21,112 nucleotides of DNA from Sphaeroforma arctica JP610 (Eukaryota; Opisthokonta; Ichthyosporea; Ichthyophonida): positions 1 through 21,112 of the forward strand of contig NW_014039696.1 of NCBI RefSeq assembly GCF_001186125.1. The letters run 5' to 3'. Positions 1 through 10,230 of the stretch are shown here, piece after piece; positions within the stretch are counted from its first letter, which is position 1; each line of letters starts with the position of its first letter. A program made the translations under genes and the position numbers. The notes below the pieces were generated by a model, which saw only the letters and a program-made list of their open reading frames with translations, ran no database searches and was not told where the DNA came from.

Positions 1-51
1 ACACATACACACACACGCACGCACACACACGCACGCACGCACACACACATA

Positions 52-91
<40 letters not shown>
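1..91. repeat. CA-rich then TA microsatellite
   Basis: Alternating CA/CACG tract to about position 70, followed by a pure TA run of about 20 bases. This is simple-sequence DNA with no coding potential. It sits at the window edge, as microsatellites at assembly boundaries often do. Confidence 0.97.
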
Positions 92-1114
92 TTAAAGTAG
101 TGACTTCTCAAATAGAAAGGTTGTGTTTAACAGGTGTGGCACAAGTTTGGCTGCAGTTGATTTCTTTAATTATATTAGTTCTGTACTTTGTACAAGCAGA
201 AATTTAAATACTTTCGCAGCCGCAGTCGTCACCACAGTCAACACACTGACACGGCACACGGCACACGGTCATGGGACACGGAATCGTACAACAGCAGCAG
301 CTAGCAGAATGCGCGGTCATTGCACGTACAAAGCCAGAAAGGAAGGCATGTAAAATAACAAAACAATAAAAAGTGTTTCACAAAACGGTCATTGTGGCGG
401 GTGCCGACGGGCTGTTTGAAGAAAAAAAGGGACAATTCTGATATTGACACTATGACCCGAAAGTTGCACCCATCCAACTGACAGTGGTCCATATAACACT
501 TAAAAAAGTTCGAACTTAAACGTAAAACTTATTGATTATAAAAGTTTGAACTTTAGGCTTTATGTTAGGACTCAGGTCTCAGGTATGGTATGTATTTACT
601 ATTTACATTTAAAAAAAATACATTAAAAATACATACATACATGGCCTCCTGAAAATTAAAATATTTAGAATTGTTCATCGGACAATACATAAATAGGCCG
701 ATCACTTCAGGCATATTATTTTATTTCTTCTCTCTCTCGAAAAGAGTGGGTCATGTTCATAGCCCCCTCTAAAAAGACTATTGTTTTTAAAAAAAATAAG
801 TAAATACATTTACATTTGTACTCTACAGTAAACTTTTTTAATAGCTTATAAACCAAGCTAGTTATTTATTTACATACCAACAGCTCCTGTTAATACCAAA
901 TACATACCACGCCGTTTAGTCTATACCTTTGGTTATGCACATGCAAGCTTGCCTTAACTATAAAACTCAAGCAGCATTCGAACTAAGTCAGCGGGAGAAA
1001 CCTCGGGAATACAATACGAACGATCGTAGATTGTCATTAAAATCACAATTGACTTCAAAATATACTCAAGATACACGAGCTTCCATACGATAGTACATAT
1101 ATTAGCTATATAGA
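92..1114 (+). promoter_or_regulatory. 5' flank of the lipase gene
   Basis: About 1 kb of AT-rich, non-coding-looking DNA upstream of the proposed start codon, and the likely place of the promoter and 5' UTR. Two short palindrome-like motifs lie in it: AAGTTCGAACTT at 506-517 (perfect) and AAAGTTTGAACTTT at 541-554 (6-bp arms around TG). A TATATAG string at about 1106-1112 is too close to the ATG to be a usual TATA box. The start ATG at 1115 has A at -3. No transcription start can be assigned from sequence alone. Confidence 0.35.
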
Positions 1115-4100
1115 ATGACTGAAGCAGAGGAAAAATGCAATAATGATACTACCGACAATGCAGGTGAAGATGAGGAAGTCGACGGAGAGTTAGCAGGGAA
1201 GCTCAACGAACTGGTATTATATACTGCGTGCATGCTAGACTAGCTTTTTCAGGGCCCAATCACACAACAAAATTATGAACGACGCTTCATATACCGGTTT
1301 AATTTGAGGAAGTTTGGTATACGTTCAGATCTATGTTTGAAAAATATAATAGTGTTGCATAGCCCGTATTGGTTGTTGAATTTTTGCACTCCCCTGGGTA
1401 TCACTATCATTGCCCCGATATATCCGAATGACGGAATATCTGCATGACAGAGCTAAGCGTCCATATAATTCACAAAAAAAAAAGAGTTTACAGGCGTAAT
1501 AGTGTGAGGTGATCAAAGTATTAGATATCTACCTTGGTTTTTAGTACCATAAGCCACGTATCAAGAAGCGCGATTGAAATAGGCCAACTAATCTAAATGC
1601 CAAAACGGGCGCTCTATAATTTCACATTATACGTCGAATAGATGCATAGATTTCGGGTTCGGTGTTTCGTTCACTACATACGTTTCTATCTTTCACCAAG
1701 TTGTATATGCCGTATGATTGTTGAGAACATGAGTATCATGTTTAGCTATCAATGGATCACCACCGACGTATATGCGGAGTGCATGGGAAATCATGTATAT
1801 GGGAGCGGAGATCATGAATGGGAGCGGAGATCATGTATGGGAGCGGGTTCGAACACTTCATATAGATATAAGTATAGTACTCTTGTGTGTGTGAGATTTT
1901 AAAGTCTCAATCTTATCAGCCCGATTTACACATATCCTGGCGTAGTAAGTGCACAGAGGAGCGCTCACTGTCCGTTCACGCTGCTGCTTATATACCAAAT
2001 AGCTACCCTTGTACACGTAGTATAGGTAATTTAATACGTGCCAATCGACGATCCGGTTATGCATGTTCTGTGCTTCGTTCTGAACTGCTTCCAATAGCTA
2101 TGGCGGCCACTCATTCACAGGAAATCCTCAGATTCTAATCAACGATCTTCTCCGACCCACATAGGACGAGTATTGCAATGCTTACAGACAAATAATCCGA
2201 CCGGAAACAGGGAAAATCACACTTAAAACCCTGTCGACGTAAGTAACCTCCGTCCTCAGTATAACATTTGGTTTGCTCTGGCACTGTTTCTGCTATCTTG
2301 TCTGTGTATTCCGTTGTATTGTTGTACGCCTATTGGTATTGCTCCACCTGGTATTGGAGTCATTTCTTGCCTTTCGCACCCGACGTCAGCGTGTGATCTA
2401 TAGTTTGCTATCTACACAGTTTGCGACTTGTAGTCAATATATACCACACCGGTTGAGTGCCCAACAGTAATTGATTTTTCCAAGGTCATAAGTCGTCCAA
2501 CTCAGAGTGTGCCTGAGGTTTGTGCCACTCTTCTGAGTTCGGCTACCGTATCAGTTAGTACTGCGAGTGAATGTAATGCGAGCTTGCAGTATTCGCGGTG
2601 CAGGTAGCCAGGCACTATACCCATCTGTGCATGTTTCCTGCACGCTGAGACAAGCGTGAGTGAATATTTTGGATATCTATGACAGTGTAATTATTGATCT
2701 ATATATCATTCGTTACTAATTCGTTATCGCGCAGCAAACATACGCTGATTTCTGCGTCAGTGAGCAACAGGTTCAAACGCATGACCGGTTCTGCGAAGAC
2801 ACACGAGAAATCGTCGCGCTCAACCAGCGCATCAGGCATGAATGGTAGCGTCTACTAGCGTGTGGGATGGCCTTCTGACTGCACTACTGTACACTCACAC
2901 TGTACACTCACAGTATGGTGCAGACTGGTGTTTCATTCATTCTGTGGTGTGTGCGTATGGTGATTTGGTAATAATATCCCGCATCCATCCTACCAAATGT
3001 TTGCTAGTGTGCTTGGTTTGGTGTGCGTTTAGGTGAGAAAGCATATATCATTGCGCTGATGGGCTAGTTCCATATTGTGCCTACAGCGAGTCAAGGCGAT
3101 ATGTGACCAGTTGACATGTACTCATAGTCTCCAAAAGAACGCAGACAGTCGGTGTGGCGAAACGTGTGAGTACCAGTGTCACCGGTACTATTTGACTTGA
3201 TATGATTCACACCCGAAACAGGCCTGAAGGCACAGGCCCACAGTGCAAGTGACGACAGTGACACACCGAAGAAATTCCCCCTGGTATGTTGTCTTTTTAT
3301 GCATTGATTAGTGCTTAACCGCGTGTCTATCCATGCATATACACCAAGCGGGCTGCTTGTAACATACAAATGTAAGTACAAGGAAAGGAAAGTGCGCACC
3401 GGATCATTCCCGGGTTGGTTGGTTGAGCGCATCCGTACGTCTGTACACAGGGTACAGCGCTTTGATCATGCATGCTTGCTGTGAGCAAAATAGGGGTTCA
3501 CATAGCAGCTACTTCCAAAGAAACAAAGTCTAATGCTACAGACTTACTATGCAACATGTACGGTACTTTCTCCCTGTCATCGCCATCTTGCAGGGCTATT
3601 CGCACGATCTGGTCAAGGTGATGGTGACATATACAACTGCAGCGTACTGTAAATTGCACAATACTTCAATTCTAGGTGAGGCTTGACGCGTCCGTTGTAT
3701 CAAATTCGACAGCATATGATAGCAGATCCAGTTCAGTAACCGCGTGACCTTCTTTTGTCTTGTCTTAGTGATGTTCAAAGTTCATAGCTGTATTATGTTT
3801 GTTATTTTGCTGAGGCCATCTTTCAGCGAGTTTGCTGGCAGTGGCCGCCATCAACACACTCTGTACTTTAATATAGCGACAGCGGAGGTAAGCACTAAGT
3901 CGTACAATGCGGTGCTGCCATCCAATGACAGAGTGTGGATGCGATCCTTATCTGCCACCCAACTTCACCGCGACTCTCAGAGCCACACACAAAGACTATG
4001 ACTCAAGCGCATTCGTGGGCCTACAGGCGGCAAATGGGTAGGTGTATTGAAGTGGATGGATGCTACTTAGTAATCTTTGACTTCTATTTGATCAGGTATA

Positions 4101-7100
4101 CTTGGCATCGTTCAGAAAGTAAGGTAGCTTTATAGAAACGTGCTGCACATGATGATACTTATTTAACACTGAATAAGAATACTTGAAATATACACAAATA
4201 TATACACGAATGTATTCAGATCTTTTCAATAGCATTCTTCCGATACTCATGTAGCTGATGTTCTACCGCTACTCCATGCAGTTCCGACCTAGAGCGCATG
4301 ATTGGGCAGTGTATAACGCCCTCTCACAAAAACCTCACAAATACATGCATATAATTTATTGCTCAGAATGCGGATAAAGATAATCGTTGATCTGACCGTC
4401 TGTTCGTACTAGTTTCGTACACTTTGGCCAGTGGGCTTTCAAAGTTTGTATTTATTGACCTCTTATTATGTGTTTGTTACAAACCATACTTTCCACTATA
4501 GGAAAGCCGATGGCAACGAACATTTGAATAGGAACTTCATTGTGGCTTCATTTCGAGGAACACAAAGCAATACTAATTGGATAAATAATCTGAAGGTGAG
4601 TTTGAGGGGCCTTGCCCACCCTGTAACTCATAAGTATGAGTTTTATTTGCCTCAAATTCGTCCTTAGACTGGTGCAGGGTCCGTGTCATCATCGCAGTTA
4701 TAGTGGACTATGTCCTTATATCATTTGTCACCCGTTGCAACTAGAGGGATGCTTGTGAAGGTGAAGCCGACAATCATTCTTTATGGACACTGTCCGCGTA
4801 TTCGATTATTTCATTAACCAGAATGTACTGCAGTTTTGCCTCGCCTCTTTCGTTCCGATCTGTGGAAGTGTATTCATTGTAGTATAGTTATCTCGTCTGC
4901 GATAGTTGGTGATCCAATCGATTCCTTTGAGTACAGGCAATAGCCATATCCGCTAAAGATGAGGGGTATCCGGATGCGAAAGGCGTTAAATTTCACTTAG
5001 GCTTCTGGCGAACTTTCAGCTCGATAAGTGACGAGGTATGCGCCAATGCAGCGCTCGATATCTGTCTGAATAGTTTAGGTTTGATATGGTGCACATTCTG
5101 TGTTTATTTCTCATATGCCGCACATCTCGTCATCCTGTTGTCCTTGTTTCCATATCATGGGCTAGTGAGTGCAGGAGAAAAGTGGTGAATGCACCCTGAG
5201 ACAAGAATATTATATGTTACAATTTAAGGGCTTCCCGTCATCTTGTTATAACTCCCATATTCCAGAGCCTCATTTGGGCCTTACACATATGCGGCAGTCC
5301 CCTCTCACGCGTTTGTATTGTCTACATTGGGAACCAGAGTTCCGAAGCACGACTGTACCTCAAATGACCGTTGAACTATCGCCGTGGCATGACTGTATTC
5401 AGGTAATCAAAGAAATCACGCGGCTGAAGATGGAACATCCCGATTACGATGTGGTCATCACAGGTCACAGGTGAGGCTGATCACGGTATGCAACACACTG
5501 GTGTTCATCCTCTGCTGCGCTAGGTCTCCTTTAGGCCTCAATCTCTTTGTCATATTTACGCCCTTCAGGTTGATATGCAAATGTCATACTTTACTTGCTA
5601 TCATAAAGCTACTTGCTATTACAGCTATTAGGGACCAAGGAGTCGTCATTTCCCTGCTTTGAGTACTGCATATTTTACGCCAAATACCAATCTTATCACA
5701 ATTGTTGTCACCTTCCTGAATGCAGCTTAGGTGGGGCGCTTGCCACCTTCTGCTGTCTGCTGTTGTCATTAGCAGGTATCAAGTGCACAGGATATACCTT
5801 CGGTCAACCCAGAGCCGGAAATGTCGCGTTCAGAGTAGGTACAGAGCGCGCCCGGGGTGCGATCAATGTGTATTCGTTCATGTAATTCGTCCAGCAGCCC
5901 TGTTCCAGCGTATGAGTTTCACACAGAGCGAACAGAGAAAGAACATGCAGTGACAATGCAGTAGCACTCGACGTATCGCTTATTCTTGCCTTATAGTTTA
6001 CCCGTGTTGGGTGTGTCTCTCGAAACTAGTCGTATCTCTATAAGCTGGATTGGGTTCGATGGAGTGGCGGGATGTTATTTTCTATCGTAGGTATAAGTGA
6101 CTCTGTGTGATATCTCTTTGCAGTAGTGTTGAATTCTTATTTGCTATTAGGGCATCCGTTCCACTTGTCATATCGCTGCTACTCAGAATTCTCCATCCAC
6201 CAAAGTGCGCGGGTCTCTTTAAGTAAATATGTTTCTGTTGTGCTTGTTACAGCAACTTTTGAACGCCTTCTCATATGTGAGTAGTAAATTAGTCTCACTC
6301 CTGTCACACAGTCAGCTGGTACAATCCGCGCTGTATTTTCTTACTCCCACACTGGCAACATATAATTGTGGCAATTGCAGTGAAGGATGGCAAAATGTAT
6401 AACCACAGCTTCTCGTCTCTTGAACACGACTAGGAAGCAGTATCCCAATTATATTGGGTGCGGATATCTTCTACACTACATGCAAGAGGTGCACTTTAAA
6501 CGTGCCACCTACAGCCATGACTAGACTGCTATGTGCTGATAACGGCCTTTTCACACACAGGAGTACTTCAACTCCAAGGTGGATCACTTTTATCGTATCA
6601 TCAACAACTACGATGGTATGTCATGTGGCGCGAAAGTATTTGATGCCCGTACGATGAACCAGTGTCGTCGGTTGCACCGATAAGCATCTTATAGAGACGG
6701 CCTACACTCAGCAATGAGAAAGATTCTAATTTGTTGGAAGCAAGCACTCGCTCGAACACTCAATTATTTGGCGTTGATCAGGGTGGTCATGCGTGTTTAA
6801 TACTATACGCAACTCGGTTGCTAAGGCAATCATTACGACTTTATCTGCTATCAGACGCGCGTTCTCAGGTAATGCATGCGCGTTCTCAGGTAATGCATGA
6901 AAATATATTCTGTGCAAAAGTCTATACAGAAGGTCTTGATATGCCTCTTTAATGGTCAATGATTCGACACGACGCGTTACTTTGTCGAATGCGAGTCGAG
7001 CTGTATGTCACATTTGAGATCGTATTCGTTTATCCCTGCTCGTGCAAATTGAATGTGCGGCTCTGAGTTCCAGTATTAAACTTGACATACCTTCTGGGGG

Positions 7101-9963
7101 TTTGCATTTATTCATGGGCGCCAAAAGTGTTCGATACTTAGCACGTGTGCATTTTCCATCATTTCAGCCGTGCCCCACTTGCCGCAGAGGATAATGGGTT
7201 TCCGACATGTAGGGGTAGAATTGTGGTTCGAGGGAGATGTCAAAGGTATTGTACCCTCCCCTGCGCTACATAGCGTGGTTTGAATACACCGTTGTGAACC
7301 TGAGCCATGACTTCGCACGGATTCGCTCATTGGACCAAGCACACTTTGCGATTCTACAATGATTTCCTACCCAGGGCGGGCTAGTTAAGAGAATGCATGA
7401 ATGTTTTTGTTTCTGAGACTTGCTCGCCAGTAGTTGTTGTAGACTTCAACTACACACTCACATCACCACAGGCAACCGCGTCAAAGGAAGAAATGGCGAT
7501 ATTGTGTCCGATCCCATGACCATCCTCCAGCTGACTGCCAAGAAGCAGAGCAGCGTGCCGTTCCACAAGCTCACCATTATAGACCACATCGTATACTACG
7601 AACGAGTGACGGGCGACGCACGGCTGAAAGGCCAGGAAGCACCAGCACAGCAAGCCAAGCGCGTATGTGTATCCACCGCCGTCAGTGTAAATGTGAGAGT
7701 ATGAATTTATAGGTGAGATGAACAATTGTATATCAATACTGCCTAGTGCGCGTCCGAGTTTGAAGCGACGTTCACTCGAGATTATGGTAAAATTTTTTTT
7801 TGCCTCTGTGTATATCTCCACATACTTGCTACCACTGACAGAGTTCGATCCGGCGCCCGCGTTTATACAAGAGTTGACACATATGCGTTCGAGTGAGATC
7901 TATCGATCACGTGTAAGTGTTTGTTGTCAGAGTTGCAGTGGTAGAGCGTGTGCAAAGTGGTATTCCGTTTCAAGGTATCGAGAAAGTGTGTCTATCTTGT
8001 GATCCAATCGCCAGTCCACTGGCATATTCTCTATAACAGGCAAGGTTTCTGGTGGACATATAAGATTGACAGCTTTACTCGTAGGAGTGTTCGCAAATTT
8101 TGTTACAGTACGTTCGTTCAATTATTAGCTACTCTTCATCTTCGAAGCATACCCGAATCCTAACGATTGTCTGCTTCTGCTATAAATAGGACGGCCGCGC
8201 TGTGTTTGTGACAGACACTTTCATGCCATTAAGTATCAATGCCAATCAAAACACCGTCGTGCTACTCTACGAGAGTAAGAAGGCACAACACTCGACGCAG
8301 GAGGAGGATAGTAAGAGGTCAAAGTTGAATCGCACTGCAAGCTTAAAGAGTTTTCTGAAAAGCACTCATATAGGAATGTCAGAAACCCAACACGCAAAGG
8401 TAAGATTGTGTCGGAGTGCATAAGGCGTAAAGTGATTATAACTACTACGATCAGGAATAGGCCGTTTGTATGAACAGTATTGCGAGCAATTATAGACTCT
8501 TTAATGGCCCAAACGAAGGCAGATGTGTATGCCTGCATTTGATTATGAGGGCACATAACATAGTGTACTTTCACGTATTGGTATGCTCACATGCATATGG
8601 GTGTACATGAGGGTTGTACTAATTACCACTCATCCGCAATGGTAGTTACAACGGTGCATACATTTGACTATGTAGCTGAAGTGAATGTCAAACTTATTAT
8701 GGTGCAAATGTGCAATCGAATAATCTTTAATTCCATGACGAACACCGTTGCCAAGCCAATCTGAATTCGCTATCTTACTGATTTAGTCATTTTACAGTTC
8801 CTTCATAAAATGAACCAATTCTGAAGGAGCAGATACATCTTGCCCTGCTCTCATACTCACGTGCATGAGGTGCCTTGGCATTTGTACACACACCTATTGC
8901 CATGTTGGCACACAGTCAGTAGACCTCATTGCCGCTTGTTAAATGTGTACGTCTAAGTAGCCTATAAAAAATCCACAACTGCAGCTGAGTCTGTTCTTTA
9001 AATACTATCTATCTAAACTGCACACTATACATCTTTTCGTAGACTGCGAATCATCGTATGGTCGCAATTTAACAACAACACGGATATGCTTTGTATGACC
9101 TGAACAAGAGTACGATGTTCAACACAGAGACTTTTTTCAGACACACAAGTCTATTCAACAAAGCGTGATTAGCAGATGGCTGGGTTGGCATTGCATTGTA
9201 TTGGTTTGTGGGCATGGTACTACACACCATCGGCTCAAAGCTCGTGAAAGATCGATACATACCACTCATTGAGTCGTCCTACGTACCCTACACACTACAG
9301 AGCTCGCTGAAGAAACTTGCTGCCAAATACGAGATGGATGACGCCGTGTTGATCGCACAAATGGATGTGTCTGAGAATCAGCTGCCGAACGGTGCACACA
9401 CCTGGGGAGGCGGCCACTTCCCTTCGTTCTGGTTCTTCCCTGGGGCCTGGAATAGCTTTCCCGAGGGCATGCCCGTGCGTATAACTGGATCCGGTATGCC
9501 CTTTCTATCTTTGCTATGAGATTGTCGCATATAGTTGCGTTGATATGTTTGAGTCTAGTTTGGAAGAACACATGAACAACATACCATTACAAACCATGAT
9601 CCGGTCGCGAGGCCTCTATGTAACTGGAGTTCGACAATGTTTCTTTCCGTTATGACAGGTGGAGTTGACGATGATAACGAAACAACGGAACAAAAATACA
9701 TGTTGTTTGGACAAATGGCTAATGATGCCGTGGATCCCTCCCCGCCCAGTAAACGACCCACTTACAAGGAAATGTGCGCATACGTGGAGAAAAATCGCAA
9801 AGAAATCGTTCTGAACGACACGGTGAAGGGCTACTTCAGGCCTCTACAGAAAGGTATCCCACAGAACCAGGCACCCCCACCAGTACAGACCGACAAGGAA
9901 GAAGTGTGTCCTTTGTCAGCAAGTGCCATTGTCATGCCTGGTAGAATGCCCCAGGCGACGTAA
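1115..9963 (+). CDS. Class 3 lipase fused to a CXXC-less thioredoxin-like domain, 20 exons
   Basis: Predicted serine ester hydrolase, probably acting on glycerolipids. Exons: 1115-1213, 2260-2335, 2612-2655, 2735-2844, 3068-3165, 3222-3283, 3594-3675, 3769-3887, 4096-4118, 4502-4595, 4937-5035, 5403-5470, 5726-5834, 6561-6615, 7168-7245, 7472-7662, 7844-7912, 8190-8399, 9241-9493, 9659-9963. All junction phases agree and no stop interrupts, giving about 747 residues ending TAA. Order: acidic tail 1-33; hydrophobic segment about 36-58; Cys-containing, partly helical region to about 163; lipase domain about 164-450; linker; thioredoxin-like domain about 493-697; Pro-rich tail. Lipase landmarks are AAYC at 179-182, FRGT at 255-258, nucleophile Ser325 in GHSLG (its codon split by an intron), Asp379 in YDAVPHLP and His444 in DHIVYY. 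Introns run from 56 to 1046 nt. Exons 10-16 are firm. Exons 1-5, 8, 9 and the start of exon 19 rest on phase and splice signals and could shift. Two adjacent genes instead of one fusion remain possible. Confidence 0.72.
1790..1847. repeat. Three-copy tandem repeat, unit about 19 bp
   Basis: Units at 1790-1810 (with a 2-bp insertion), 1811-1829 and 1830-1847, each close to ATCATGTATGGGAGCGGAG. It lies in the proposed first intron (1214-2259), which otherwise shows no coding exon I can support. Confidence 0.85.
2887..2912. repeat. Perfect 2 x 13-bp tandem duplication
   Basis: CTGTACACTCACA repeated twice without mismatch, inside the intron between proposed exons 4 and 5 of the lipase gene. Confidence 0.9.
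3594..7662 (+). other. Lipase class 3 alpha/beta-hydrolase domain (exons 7-16)
   Basis: This is the recognisable part of the gene. Exon 7 carries the YTTAAYC motif typical of the domain's N-terminal helix. Exon 10 gives the NFIVASFRGT strand and oxyanion loop followed by NTNW. Exon 11 gives KFHLGFW, matching the family's VHxGF motif. Exons 12/13 split the nucleophile elbow GHSLGG: AG ends exon 12 and C opens exon 13. Exon 13 continues to TFGQPRAGN, exons 14/15 give HFYRIINNYDAVPHLP with the catalytic Asp, and exon 16 gives DHIVYY with the catalytic His. All three catalytic residues are present, so an active enzyme is expected. Donors are mostly GTGAGT, GTATGC, GTGAGG or GTATGT. Exon 9 is a 23-nt microexon accepted only because its phase (0 in, 2 out) and its GTAAGG donor fit exactly. 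Confidence 0.9.
6857..6898. repeat. Perfect 2 x 21-bp tandem duplication
   Basis: Two identical 21-bp units, each starting GCGCGTTCTC and ending GTAATGCAT, inside the intron between lipase exons 14 and 15 (6616-7167). Each unit contains a CAG|GTAAT string that resembles a splice donor. Confidence 0.92.
7844..9963 (+). other. Thioredoxin-like C-terminal domain without CXXC (exons 17-20)
   Basis: Residues about 493-697 read like a PDI a-type thioredoxin fold: strand VVLLYES (515-521), helix SSLKKLAAKYE (583-593), strand VLIAQMDVSEN (598-608), a cis-Pro position in HFPSFWFFPG (Pro623), and a closing helix KEMCAYVEKNRKEIV (683-697). Where PDI has WCGHC, this protein has KKAQHS. Only two cysteines occur after residue 470, both near the C terminus, so thiol redox activity is not expected. 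Compared with a normal fold there is an extra polar stretch of about 60 residues between the second strand and the second helix, partly in exon 18. Phase 0-0 junctions join this part to the lipase exons. The acceptor of exon 19 at 9240 has a weak pyrimidine tract; an additional exon in 8400-9240 cannot be excluded. Confidence 0.6.
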
Positions 9964-9976
9964 TAGTTAGTATTCA

Positions 9977-9982
9977 ATTAAA
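9977..9982 (+). terminator. Polyadenylation signal ATTAAA of the lipase gene
   Basis: ATTAAA begins 14 nt after the TAA stop. It is the common variant of AATAAA, and its position right after the last exon supports this stop being the true gene end. A very short 3' UTR is implied. Confidence 0.55.
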
Positions 9983-10135
9983 GCCGCGACTGTTTCATCG
10001 TCTTTGCGTAGGTTGAGACCTTTGGATATCATGGAAGTGATGGTAGAATTATAATTTTGGTTGTTGTGGGTATTGGGGTTTTAGGTTGAGGACAACCCCT
10101 TTCGAAAACATGGGAAGAGCCGCGCACGTGCTTCT

Positions 10136-10141
10136 TTTATT
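10136..10141 (-). terminator. Polyadenylation signal AATAAA of the minus-strand gene
   Basis: TTTATT on the + strand, that is AATAAA on the - strand, about 90 nt past the minus-strand TAA at 10231-10233. Its distance and orientation fit the 3' end of the minus-strand gene. Confidence 0.5.
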
Positions 10142-10230
10142 CAGTGGTATTCATAGGTTTGTGGCCACTCGGCAAATTGAACCATACAATTCTCCTAGGC
10201 TATGTGATTGCTGCTGTTGTACTGTTTAGT

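Larger units (their letters stand above)
9964..10230. other. Convergent intergenic region
   Basis: About 270 bp between the + strand stop and the - strand stop. It holds a candidate poly(A) signal for each gene (9977-9982 and 10136-10141) and a G/T-rich stretch at about 10055-10090. No exon is apparent. The 3' UTRs are probably short or overlap. Confidence 0.6.
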
